Origin: Diadophis punctatus similis
Taxonomy: Eukaryota > Chordata > Lepidosauria > Squamata > Dipsadidae
Direction of reading: 5' to 3'
Assembly (NCBI GenBank): GCA_023053685.1
Contig: JALIGW010000001.1
Coordinates: 65,291,740-65,355,739 of the forward strand
DNA length: 64,000 nucleotides
In this document: one piece after another, positions 46,386 to 58,900 of the stretch
Layout of the letters: every line of letters starts with the position of its first letter
Numbering within the stretch: the first letter of the stretch is position 1
Position numbers and translations under genes: made by a program
Notes under the pieces: generated by a model
What the model saw: the letters and a program-made list of their open reading frames with translations, nothing else
What the model was told of the DNA's origin: nothing
Databases searched by the model: none

Positions 46386-47590
46386 TAGGACTTGTTTTTC
46401 TCTGGTATCCAACTAAAATAACTCTACCCTGTTTTTCTATGACAGCTTTTCAGATATTTTATAATTAATTGAGTTTATTTTTATTTCTCTTGTTAAATAT
46501 CAATAGATTTCCATAATCTAGATCAGAATAAGGGAATCTGTGATGTTTCAAATATTGGATTTCCATCAATGTATCGCTTTTTTTCACAAAAAATAAGGCT
46601 TCAAGCTATAGCTGACTATAATTTTAATAGTCATTGCTCCCATTCCAAAGCTCCTTAACAAAAATAAAAACTGGTTTCCTGAACATTCATATTACAAAAA
46701 CATTTTTTTTCTCAGCAAAACAAGATTAGAGAAAAGTGAACTCTCCTGGAAAGCCTTGAAAAAAATATTAGGATATGGCATGTTCTGTATCCCGTTTCCA
46801 AAATGTTGAGTCATGGAATTTCTCCAGGATTCATCTTAAGGTTCCTATTAAAAAACAATAGTTTTTACCCTCAAGTTACGATTGATGGAGATAACTGTAG
46901 AAAACTGCACACCTTCTTCCTTCCAATGTACAAGGAATAGCTCAAGGATTCTCTTTCTTTTCTTCTTCAGGGGAAGATTAAAGATATAATCTTTCCAAAT
47001 TCAGAACTGGGAGAGGAGGATCTGAATACGATAGGCTTATATTTTAAAGGGCTTTCTACTCAAGTTGGCATAGAGTTTTTATCCTGAGGACTAAATTACT
47101 TATACTTAACAATCACAATAGAAAATCCACTCCAATCAGATAAGGAAAAGTAAATAAAGTTTCAGGCTCTCTCCTGGTTCCAATTTGCTACAAGAACAGT
47201 TAATTTGCATTCAATTAAGTGACATTCTATGCACAATCGCTCTTAATTATATCACCATTAAGAGGAAAGTGTAACAACCACCATGAAAAATGTATTAAAC
47301 TAGGCTCGTAAGTAGCTACTTGCCTTGTCAACAGTGGTGAAAATGAATTGCTGTCATACTGTAATACAAGCTAATCTGTGCCATGAGTCAACTGCAAGAT
47401 GATACCTGTGACCTCAAGCAACTGTGGTTTTACATAAGAGAAAACAAACTTTCTAAAGTATAAAGAAAAAGGATGGGCCTAAGGGAAAATTTCAAATGGA
47501 CCATTCAACTATGCTGAGCAGAACGTGCTGAACACTTGAAGAATAACATCTTGTACCTCAGCTAAGATGAGAAAAGGCAGGCCTATGCAC
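46386..47590. other. Intergenic, nothing recognised
   Basis: AT-rich; no gene seen. Confidence 0.5.
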
Positions 47591-48297
47591 TTACCTGCAG
47601 AACGCTTCAAGAGTTGTTAACCTAATCTTACGTAGCTTCTTCTCCGGTAATATCACACTACTAACCAGAGCATACAAAACATTCGCCAGACCAATCCTCG
47701 AATACAGCTCATCTGTCTGGAACCCACACCACATATCAGACATAAATACATTAGAAAGTGTCCAGAGATACTTTACAAGAAGAGTCCTCCACTCCTCTAC
47801 TCGCAACAGAATACCTTACGCAACCAGACTTGAAATCCTGGGCTTAGAAAGCTTAGAACTACGTCGCCTTCGGCACGACCTAAGCATAACTCATAAAATT
47901 ATCTGCTACAACGTCCTTCCTGTCAATGACTACTTCAGCTTCAACCACAACAATACACGAGCACATAACAGATACAAACTCAAAGTGAACCGCTCCAAAC
48001 TTGACTGTAGAAAATATGACTTTAGCAACAGAGTGGTAAATGCCTGGAACTCACTACCTGACTCTGTGGTTTCGTCACCAAACCCCCAAAACTTTACCCT
48101 TAGACTGTCCACTGTCTACCTCACCCGATTCCTAAGAGGTCAGTAAGGGGCGTGCATAAGTGCACCAGCGTGCCTACCGTCCCTGTCCTATGTTCCCGCT
48201 TATCAGTACCCATCTTATGTATATAAACAATGTTTTATCTATGTATATTACCAACATGTACTTGACAAATAAAAATAAATAAATAAATAAATAAACA
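47591..48297 (+). mobile_element. LINE 3' end (same family as 18064)
   Basis: The + strand contains the equivalent of ARPILEYSSSVWNP and RVQRYFTRRVLHSSTRN-type text, with a UTR ending AATAAAAATAAATAAATAAA. It is the opposite orientation to the copy at 18064-18745, about 29 kb away. 5'-truncated. Confidence 0.83.
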
Positions 48298-49272
<975 letters not shown>

Positions 49273-49477
49273 TGTCGTGTTATCCTGGTGTACCCAAATA
49301 TGGGAGAGAAAGCATCACAGCTTCCTTTTTGCCTTTCAGCCCCATCACAGGGACCATCCAGGCTGATTTTTAACATAGCCGACACACTAATCTATATGTG
49401 TAGGATTTTTTGCTGATAAATGAAAATAAAGGGAGACTATTATAGATCTATTTCGAGCTTATTTTGCTCTCGTCAGA

Positions 49478-49549
49478 TAGCCATACCCCTTACTGGGATT
49501 TGAACCCGGGCCGGCTGCCTTGCAGTGCAGCAATTTATCCATTAGGCCA
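49478..49549 (-). mobile_element. tRNA-derived SINE unit, copy 1 (head)
   Basis: The minus strand reads AGCCTATGGCCTAATGGATA with A box TGGCCTAATGG and B box GGTTCAAATCC. The anticodon stem GCTGC/GCAGC closes an 8-nt loop, so it is a degenerate tRNA-like promoter rather than a functional tRNA. Confidence 0.75.
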
Positions 49550-49553
49550 TAGG

Positions 49554-49706
49554 CTAATGGATAAATTGCTGCACTGCAAGGCAGCCGGCCCGGGTTCAAA
49601 TCCCAGTAAGGGGTATGGCTATCTGACGAGAGCAAAATAAGCTCGAAATAGATCTATAATAGTCTCCCTTTATTTTCATTTATCAGCAAAAAATCCTACA
49701 CATATA
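49554..49706 (+). mobile_element. tRNA-derived SINE unit, copy 2 (head truncated)
   Basis: Starts at CTAATGGATAAATTG, lacking the first tRNA bases and half the A box. From there to CCTACACATATA it is identical to copy 3. It forms part of the right arm of the foldback. Confidence 0.78.
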
Positions 49707-49874
49707 GATTAGTGTGTCGGCTATGTTAAAAATCAGCCTGGATGGTCCCTGTGATGGGGCTGAAAGGCAAAAAGGAAGCTGTGATGCTTTCTCTCCCATA
49801 TTTGGGTACACCAGGATAACACGACAGAAAAACATATATAACCCTTTCCTGGTGAAAGAGCTGATTGGGAACAA

Positions 49875-50037
49875 AGCCTATGGCCTAATGGATAAATTGC
49901 TGCACTGCAAGGCAGCCGGCCCGGGTTCAAATCCCAGTAAGGGGTATGGCTATCTGACGAGAGCAAAATAAGCTCGAAATAGATCTATAATAGTCTCCCT
50001 TTATTTTCATTTATCAGCAAAAAATCCTACACATATA
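49875..50037 (+). mobile_element. tRNA-derived SINE unit, copy 3 (complete)
   Basis: Complete head GCCTATGGCCTAATGG, B box GGTTCAAATCC near 49924, then the TCTGACGAGAGC body and a CCTACACATATAT tail into a short (AT)n. It lies 331 bp downstream of copy 2 in the same orientation and is identical to it over 153 bp. Confidence 0.8.
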
Positions 50038-50049
50038 TATATATATATT

Positions 50050-50904
50050 TCCAAATTGTCCTAATTGGTTCTGATCAAATATATTCTTAAAACATTACAA
50101 AAGGTGGTTTTCAAAAAGCAAATAGGAATAGATGTCCAGGTATTCAACTTTTTATCTAAATTTTTATGCTATCAGAATTGCAAAAATCCAGATGACCATT
50201 AGACTATTTTCCATTTATTTCCTAAGTCATACAAGAAAATTAAATGGACAACAAAGTGGGAAAGCAAAGTGCACATCATCCACAATTTTGCTGATTTAAC
50301 TGTTAGTTATTTTATAACTTTTTTTTAGAATTGTTAAAAAGGAGGGCACTGTCAGCTAGCCAGTCATCACAAAGGGAACTAGAACATTAGCTAAGATTGT
50401 TGCTGTCTTGTAATCTACAGAAGCACTTCTTAATCTCAGCAACTTTAAGATTTGAGTTCAGTATGCTGCCTGGGAAGCTGAATTCACACAGCTTAAAGTT
50501 GCTGAGGCTGAATATACTGATCTAAAGCATCCTTGTGTTGCAAATCACCTGACAGTGAAACACCAAGTAGTTCTTCATGCCAGTCTTGCCCCCACACACA
50601 CATCATGGTAACATCCCTTAACATACTCTGCAAGCATTTCACAGTTGGGCTAATCCTGAAACTGTGCCTTGCGTTATCCAAAAATGGCAGACATGTGTCC
50701 AACCATTTCCCCTTATCTGGGCTGGAGGGCTATGCAACAAAGCAGGAAGGCCTCAGAGGGAGCATCAACTGAGATCCCTCTTGCTTAAAGTATACACTTT
50801 TCATAGACTGCTATGGAAATTAATCACAAGAGCAAGATAATTAGTTAAGCAGCTTCTGCCACAACGCTGGAGAGGGAAGTCAGCATCACAAGGACCTGCC
50901 CTGG
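50050..50904. other. Intergenic, one decayed palindrome
   Basis: 50425-50520 has inverted CAGCAACTTTAAGATTTG / AGCTTAAAGTTGCTGAG segments, a decayed relative of the palindromic MITE at 10316. No gene seen. Confidence 0.5.
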
Positions 50905-51570
50905 AACAATCATTAGCAAGGCACCCTCAAACTCTACATGGGGCTACCCTTGAAGAGTATTCGGAGACTTCAGTTGGTGCAAAATGCGGCTGCGCGTGCT
51001 GTGGTGGGTGTGCCAAGGTACACCCACGTTACACCTATACTCCGCCAGCTGCACTGGTTGCCCATCGGTCTCCGGGTACAATTCAAGGTATTGATCATCG
51101 TCTTTAAAGCCCTGCATGGCTTAGGACCAGGTTACCTTCGGGACCGCATTCTGCCTCATACTTCCCTTCGACCAGTTAGGGCCCACAGAGTGGGCCTCCT
51201 CCAGGTCCCGTCAGCCAAACAATGCCGGCTGGCGGGCCCCAGGGGGAGGGCCTTCTCTGTGGGGGGCCCCGTGCTCTGGAACCAACTTCCCCCAGAGACC
51301 CGAACCATACCCACCCTGCTGGCCTTCCGAAAAGCCGTCAAGACATGGCTCTTCCTGCAGGCGGGGGGAGGAGACTAGTTCCCATCTGAGCTCCCCCCCC
51401 CCCCCGGTATGACTGATGGTGAATATTTTTAACGTTTTGTACATTTTTAATTGCCATTTTTAACTTCTGTTTATTATTAGTGTTCTCGTAAAATTTGTTG
51501 TACGCCGCCCTGAGTCCCTCGGGAGTAGGGCGGCATAGAAGAACCAATAATAAATAAATAAATAAATAAA
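50905..51570 (+). mobile_element. L2-type LINE 3' end
   Basis: A 146-codon + frame (50938-51378) carries RRLQLVQNAAARAVVGVPR, ILRQLHWLPIGLRVQFK and VLWNQLPPETR. The UTR with CGCCGCCCTGAGTCCC and an AATAAATAAATAAATAAA tail follow. The first codons are cut by 5' truncation. It is a relative of the copy at 26941. Confidence 0.9.
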
Positions 51571-52519
51571 CTGCTTTTAGGAGGATGCGTGAATGAGCCC
51601 TTATGTACTATTTTCAGCTTTTCCTAGGGTTATCAAATGTTCAGCAAAGGGAAATATGTCTTCCTTCTTGATTTTGTGTCCAGTAGGCATAGAATTAAAA
51701 TCAAGTATTGCCTGGCTTTGGGAGTATTTTTTTTAGGGGTGGTGACTGTTTTCCAACAATAGTTATTCAAACTTTCATTTTATTGGGACCTTGTAAATTG
51801 TTTTCTTTCTCTCATCCATTGATAGACTCAACAGTCTAGATTTGGTTATTTCCTGATTCTAGCAATCAGGTTTGATTCAGCCATTTCAAATCTATGATCG
51901 CTGAAGTCTGTAGATCACAATTGGTCATTTCTGTGGTAAAATTTGGAAACCGCATTGATGATTGTATAGTATTACTAACGCGTTCTTAAAAATACTGGAC
52001 AGATTTATTGGAAAAATATCGCAATTGAAAAAAAGTGATCTTTCGAAAGCTGGATATAGTAATTTCACATACATGTAGGCCTAAGTACATTTTTTTGCAG
52101 TTTTTTGTGATGGATTCCAATCAAGTTTGAGCTCTCCTTTGCCTGTCTAAATATCTGCTAACTGTGGCTTTTCCCTATCCCTCCTCAAAATTGTGTCCGA
52201 GAAAACAAAATTAGCGGTGTTAAGAATTAAAACCGTTGACGCTTAACAAACAGCAGCATCTCGGTGTTTAAACTTAAGAGCTGGTATTTACAAAATACGA
52301 AACCCACGCGGGAAAAGCCACAAAATCCACGCGGGAAGCGAAATCCGCAGGCGCCCCATCCTTCCTTCCAATGAGGGAAACAGCGGGATTCTTTTAACAC
52401 GTAAAAACCCAGGGCTTCATAACCCATCGTTAGAGCAAACGCATTTCATGGATGAGATCCTGGTCTGTTGTATCAGAAAAGGCTAAGCTTCCACAAACGT
52501 ATTTCAAACCCCAAGGAAA
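51571..52519. other. Intergenic, upstream of MRPS18A
   Basis: Unique AT-rich DNA that becomes CpG-richer from about 52290. No upstream exon recognised. Confidence 0.5.
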
Positions 52520-52535
52520 GCTTCCCGCCGGGTGT

Positions 52536-52732
52536 CTATGAAGATTCTGGTCATGGTTGTCCCAAAGGTGCTTTTTTCAAGAGGCAACTGGACTTTCTTT
52601 GTTTTTGCTTGAAGACGTTTCGCTTTTAATCCAAGAAGCTGAAGAAACTTCTTGGGTGAGAAGCAAAACATCTTCAAAGAAAAGCCAGAAAATCCAGTTG
52701 CCTCGTCTAAGAAGGGAAAAAACACCTTTAGG
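52536..52732 (-). mobile_element. Foldback retroposon-like element (copy at promoter)
   Basis: The tail lies on the left (CTATGAAGATTCTGGTCATG), then arm 1 (TTGTCCCAAAGGTGC...CCAAGAAGC) and arm 2 (CTTCTTGGGTGAGAAGC...ACACCTTTAGGG). Flanked by a 16-bp direct repeat gcttcccgccgggtgt / gcttccccccgggtgt (52520-52535, 52733-52748) with one mismatch. The right flank is the MRPS18A promoter. Confidence 0.83.
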
Positions 52733-52748
52733 GCTTCCCCCCGGGTGT

Positions 52749-52873
52749 GAGCGAAGCACCGGCAGCGCTTTTCTACCCGGGAGAGTTCCGTGGGTGGGCG
52801 GAGTCGGATACCGCCTTGCTCCAATCGGCGGGGACTCTGAAAGCGGAAGAGGAAGCGCCTCAGCACTTTAAAG
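52749..52873 (+). promoter_or_regulatory. MRPS18A: MRPS18A proximal promoter / 5'UTR
   Basis: TATA-less, CpG-containing. Visible motifs: GC box GGGCGG at 52796-52801, CCAAT at 52821-52825, ETS-type CGGAAG at 52844-52849 and AGGAAG at 52850-52855, and a YY1-type AAGATGGCGGC at 52871-52881 overlapping the start codon. The transcription start is not determined. Motif identities are by consensus only. Confidence 0.7.
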
Positions 52874-52964
52874 ATGGCGGCTCCCGTGGGGCTTCTTTCT
52901 CGGTTTCTGCCTCGCTTCTTGGGGAGCGCCTGGACCCGGCCTCCCTTTCGCGGACTCCGGCAGG
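52874..52964 (+). CDS. MRPS18A: MRPS18A exon 1 (coding part)
   Basis: Thirty codons plus one base, starting [17 protein letters not shown]. It has five arginines, no acidic residue, and alternating hydrophobics, as expected of a mitochondrial targeting presequence. The start has A at -3 and G at +4, and no other ATG precedes it in the promoter segment. The splice donor is GTGAGT at 52965. Phase 1 matches exon 2. Confidence 0.93.
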
Positions 52965-55900
52965 GTGAGTGTCGATGTTTCCTTTCCACACGTAATGCTT
53001 CAAAACCAACGTCCGGGATCCAGCGCTGGCCGAGGTCGGAGTGGTTGAGCATCCGGGCGCCTTCCTACAAGGTGGTGATGCCTGGCAGCCGCTGAAACAA
53101 AAGTGCCGTTTCTGTGCAGTTTTTACGGTCTTATAGCCCGGGGATGGATGGGTCGGTGCACGTACTCGTAATCCCTGGGATGCACGGCTAATGCAAGGTA
53201 GAAAGGCAAGACTACCCTATCAAGTGCACAAATCTGTAAAATTCCTATGCCTGTAATGCTATGGGGTATCCTCACCATCTCTTTTCTTTCTCTTCCTCCT
53301 CCGGGGTCTGTATGGTCGACGAATTCACTCTGTTGCAGCAAATGCACTTGGAAATACAGGTAGTCCTCAACCTACAACAGTTTGTTTAATGACCATTCAA
53401 TGTTACAACGACACTGATAAAAGTGACTTATGGTCATTGTTCACACTTAACAACCGTTGCGGCATCCCCGTGGTCACCTGATCAAAATTCAGATGCTTGG
53501 CAATTGACTCATATTTATGACAATCCAGGATCATGTCATTGGCTCTGACAAGCAGAGTCAATGGGGAAACCGATTCACTTAACAACCCATGTTACTTACT
53601 TAACAACTGTGGCAAGAAAAGTCGTAAAATGAGGCAAAACTCACTTAACAAATGTTTCACTTAGCAACAGAAATATTGGGCTCAATTGTGGTCGTAAATT
53701 GAGGACTACCTGTAATTAAAAAGTTCAGGTGTAAACATAGATGCAAATAATAGTGCATTGGATTGGCCCTCATGGATACAGATTGTAGTGGGGGGAAAGC
53801 CAGCGCGTCTAAGCTGGGAAAAACTGCCATAGTAAGAATGTGGAATTAGTAGTCTTAAAATAGTATCAAATGTCTAGATCAAGTGTTAATTCAGATGTGG
53901 TGCTAGAATTCATTGGGTCCAAGAAATCAAAATTATTTGCCAGACAATGTTGAAAAATAATACAATATCAAAACCCCATCAAATAATGTGAGGAGTGTAT
54001 CGGCAACGTATGAATCAATGTTAAATTTTAATACGGTAAATGTCAATAAATATAACCCCTACAAACAAAGCTTTTTGGGAATCCTCTATAAATTTTAAAA
54101 GTTGGAAGGGGTTCTGAACGAAAAAGGTCAAGAAGCATGTCTAGATATTCAGTTAAAATTCTGATAAATCTTTAGGTTTCCCAATTTTTGTTAAGGATTT
54201 TCTTAAGGGAGGGGAGGTTGTTTAATAGTAGACCATATGTTTGTGTTTCTGCTTCTTCAGGTTAAGGCTGAAAAAAAGCATTTATTGGAACCCAGAAAAC
54301 TGCTACCATTGAGAGAGACACTGGGTCTCATGGTCTGACTCAGCATAAGGATGCGCTCTTCCCATTTCTTGTCCCACATATTTTCCATTGATTTAATATG
54401 TTTCATTTGTTTCTATTAAGCATTTAGGAAGAAATACTAGTATTCTTTGTGTTTTCTTTTAATATTATGATGTTGCACTGTACAACTTTAGTTTTTCTGT
54501 GTAAGAATGCAGTAGGTCTGTAATCTGTGCAGGAATCCTGATATCATTGACTGCTGTAGAGCAGGGGTGGACAATTAATTTTCCCAAGGGGCCACATGTG
54601 AAATTGAGGCAATTGTGGGGAGTCACTAATGCTACCTCACTCTCCACTGACGCCCTGCCACCAATGCCCCCCCCATGCCAATGACAGCAACAGTGTGGGC
54701 TGGACAGGGACAGCTAAAGGGCTCGATGTGACTTGCAGGCCATAAAATGCCCAGGTTTGCTCTAAAGGCTGGATTTTTTTTTAAGCTGCATCTCTCGTGA
54801 GATTTTATTTATTTTGTTCCATAGCTAATGGGATTTGGTTCATTTTCAAATGCTATCTTTTTCATGGCAGCTTCTCCCATATCACATTGATTCATTCCAC
54901 TTTGATTCCAGAGAGTTCCCTTGCTAATAGTAAGAGCCTTATGCCCGTTTCTATTAGTCTATTTCTAACGTTCCTTTGGGTTGACAAAAAGCAGAAAAAG
55001 AAAGAAAGAAACCAAGATCACACAACCCTATTCTCTGTGCTTATCCATATCTTTATATTTAACTGAGCTATCTTTGCTTCTGTCATGTCCACACGTTTCA
55101 TATATTCTCTTTGGCTCTTTTTCCCATTTTTATTGTGTGGTTTTGTTTTGATTGAGGATCTCATCAAGTCTAATTAACAATAATTTACCCGTATCCCACT
55201 TCTTCTCAACCCATTTAATCCTCCTTTATTTTACCATTGAATTCTCATTCATGCTCTTTATGTGATCAAAACCGTCTTAATGCAGTATCCATTCATTTTC
55301 TACCCAATCTGTTCTTTATCATACCGTCTCTTAAGCATTCTATTCTCCCTAGAGTCAATATGTGTGTTTCCCCAACATACCAGCCTCTCAATTTCGAATA
55401 ACCAAGTGGGCAGGAGTTCACTCTTATATGCAGACATTTTTGTATGTTTTAACAGTGCTACTTTACAACAGCATTTTCACATCTTCAAATTACTCCATTT
55501 CCCCACTCCCCGCTCTTTAGTAAACTTTCTGCTACATCTTGTTTAGATTTTTAGATTTATTATTAGAGTTGGAAGGGACCTTGTAGGTCATCTAGTCCAA
55601 CCCCCTGCTCAAGCAGGAGTTCCTACACCATTTGAGACAGATGGCAGTCCAGTCTCCCCTTGAAGGTCGCAAGTGTTGGGGCTCTCACAACCTCCGCTGG
55701 CAAGCTGTTCCACTGGTTGATCGCTCTCACCGTCAGAAAGTTTCTCCTCACTTCCAGGTTGAATCTCTCCTTGGTCAGCTTCCATCCGTTATTCCTTGTT
55801 TGGCTTTCTGGTGCCATAGAGAACAGCCTGACCCCCTCCTCTCTGTGGCAGCCCCTCAAGTATTGGAACACTGCTATCATGTCACCCCTGGTCCTTCTCT

Positions 55901-58900
55901 TCGCCAGACTGGCCAAGCTCAGTTCCTGCAACCGCTCTTCGTATGTTTTATTTTCCAGACCCTTTATCATCCTGGTTGCTCTCTTCTGCACTTTCTCTAG
56001 GGTTTCAATGTCTTTTTTGTAGTGTGGTGACCAAAACTGGATGCAGTACTCTAGGTGTGGTCTGACCAAGGCTTTATAGAGTGGTACTAGTACCTCTCTG
56101 GTCCTTGATTGTATCCCTCTATTTATGCAGCTCAGGACTGCGTTGGCCTTTTTGGCTGCTGCTGCACACTGCTGGCTCATATTTAGTTGGCTGTCTACCA
56201 AGACTCCAAGATCCCTCTCGCAATCGCTGCTATTGAGTGTGGTTTCACCCAGTTTGTATGTGTATTTTTGATTCTTCTTACCTAGGTGTAGAATTTTACT
56301 TTTCTCCGTGTTAAATTTCATTTTATTTGTTTGGGCCCAGTGTTCGAGTCTGTCAAGGTCCCTCTGGATTTTGAGTCTGTCCTCTGGGGTGTTTGCTACT
56401 CCCGCCAGCTTGGTATCGTCTGCAAATTTGGTTAGTTCTCCTGCTATTCCCTCATCTAGGTCATTTATGAAGATATTAAAGAGTACTGGGCCTAGGACGG
56501 AACCTTGTGGTACGCCACTGCTTACTTCTCTCCATGTGGACTTAGAGCCATTGAGGACTACTCGTTGGGTACGGTTGGTCAGCCAGTTGTTAATCCATCT
56601 GGTTGTGTAGCTGTCTATTCCGCTTTTTTTCTAGCTTATGAAGAAGTAGGTTGTGGTCTACTTTGTCAAATGCTTTGCTGAAGTCCAGGTATATGATGTC
56701 TACTGCATTTCGCTGGTCTACTAATTTGGTCACAGTGTTGAAAAATGAAATGAGGTTGGTTTGGCATGACTTGTTCTTAACAAATCCGTGTTGGCTGTTG
56801 GTTATTACTTGGTTTGTTTCTAGATGATGTGAGATCTGGTTTTTAATTATTTTTTCCAGTATTTTCCCAGGTATTGATGTTAGGCTGATTGGTCTGTAGT
56901 TTCCTGGGTCTGTTTTTTTACCTTTTTTGTAGATGGGGACCACATCAGCTCTTTTCCAGTCCTCGGGGAGTTCCCCTGTGTTCCAGGATTTGTGGAAGAT
57001 GTGGTGCAGTGGTTCCGAAATGACTTCTGCTAGTTCTTTTAGGACTCTGGGGTGTAATCCATCAGGTCCTGGTGCTTTGTATTCATTAAGTTCAGATAGG
57101 TGATCTCTTACTGTATTTTTGCTTAGGTTGAGTCTTGCTTCGAATCTGTTTTTTATATTTGTGTTGCTGGGTAGTTGAGCTGCAGTTTCCTTTTGTGTGA
57201 AGACTGATGCGAAGAATGTGTTCAGTAGCTCTGCTTTGTCTGTGTTGTCTGTTACTTCTTTGCCGTCTTCTCTCCTTAGTGGACCAACTGTTTCTTTGAT
57301 TTTTTTCTTGTTGTTTATGTGTTGGAAGAAGCTTTTTTTGTTGTCTTTGACTTTTGTTGCGAGTCTTTGTTCATTCTGGGCCTTTGCTGTCCTGATTTTT
57401 TCTTTACAGATTCTGGCTGTCTGTTGGTACTCTGCCTTGGTTATGTGCCCATCTTTCCATTTTTTGTATTTATCTTTTTTTTCATTCAGTTTATCGGTGA
57501 GGTCTTTGTTTAGCCATGCTGGTTTCCTTTTGGATTTCTTGTTTTTCTTCCTCATCGGTATTGTGGTGTTCTGGGCTTTTAAGATCGTGTTTTTTAGGAT
57601 CTCCCAGGCTTCTTGAGTTGTTTTACCCTTTAGTACTTTCATCCAAGGGAACTTCCCCAAGTTTTCTCTGAGTTTATTGAAGTCGGCTTTTTTGAAGTCT
57701 GGGATATAGGTGTTGTTATGTTCAGTTATTTGTGTTTGCTTTATGGTGAATTTTAGTATTACGTGGTCACTCTCGCCAAGTGTTCCTGCAGCTTCAACTC
57801 CTTCTATTGTTTCTTCTCTGTTTGTAAGTATTAAATCCAGTATGGCTGCCCCTCTAGTTCCCTCCTCCACTTTTTGGACAATGAAGTTGTCAGCTAGGCT
57901 GGTTAGGAATCTGTTAGATTTCTCACTTGGTGCTGAGTTGGTTTTCCAGTTGATATCCGGGTAGTTGAAGTCTCCCATTATTACAATGTTGTTTTTCTTG
58001 TATAGGTTATTTAGCTGGTTGGTAAAAAGGGTGTCCATTGTTTCTGTTTGGTTTGGTGGTCTGTAGTATACTCCTATTGTTGTGTCGTTCTTTTTTTCTT
58101 TTATGTTAACCCATATGCATTCTAATGGGTTTTCTTCCTTGGTTACTTGTAGCTCTGTAGCTACATAGTGGTCCTTTATATACAGTGCAACACCACCTCC
58201 TTTTTTATGTGATCTGGTTTTTTTGAAGAGTTTGTATCCTTTTATCTGTGTGTTCCAATCGTGTGATTCATCCCACCAAGTTTCTGTTATTCCGACTATG
58301 TCATGTGTACCTTCGTGCATTAATATTTCAAGTTCACCTTGTTTATTCCCTAGGCTTTGTGCATTTGTGTAGAGGCATTTGAGTTCTTTGTGCCTGGTTG
58401 TGGGTGTTCTTTCTTTGTCTCTTATTTGTCGTTTGAGTTTGTCTTCTTCCCCATCCCTTCTTGGTTCATTGTTTGTTTTGTTTGCTTGGGGTCCATGCTT
58501 GGAGTTGGGCCCCGGGGATCCTGTAGATTGGTCACCCTCCCCTCGCGATTTTAGTTTAAAGCCCTCCTGACAAGTTGGGCCAGTCTTTTTCCGAGGACAT
58601 TCTTCCCAGTCTTTGTGAGATGTAACCCGTCCCTTGCCAAAAGTCCATCTTGGAGGTAGTGCAGACTTGTTCACAGACTCTAGCTGACACTAGTTACATC
58701 ACAAAGTGTAATTGCTGCGTTCATAATAAAACCTACACTAGTTTGGGTAATGAAATGTCTGCAAGAAAACAATCAAGTTCAGGGAGCATCAAAGACCCTC
58801 AGTCAATATAGAACTAGTCTGTGGACAAAACTTACGGAGAAAAGAATTTGTTAGGGGAAACGATTGACCCCATCCTAGCTGAAAACAAGGGCAAGAAGAA

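Noticed and set aside
49877..49952. Possible functional tRNA gene
   Set aside because: A and B boxes are good, but the anticodon loop is 8 nt, the acceptor stem does not pair cleanly and the unit is repeated with a SINE body, so it is a SINE head.
56590..58674. 694-codon frame as a host gene
   Set aside because: It has endonuclease and RT motifs of CR1 ORF2 and a retroelement 3' end.
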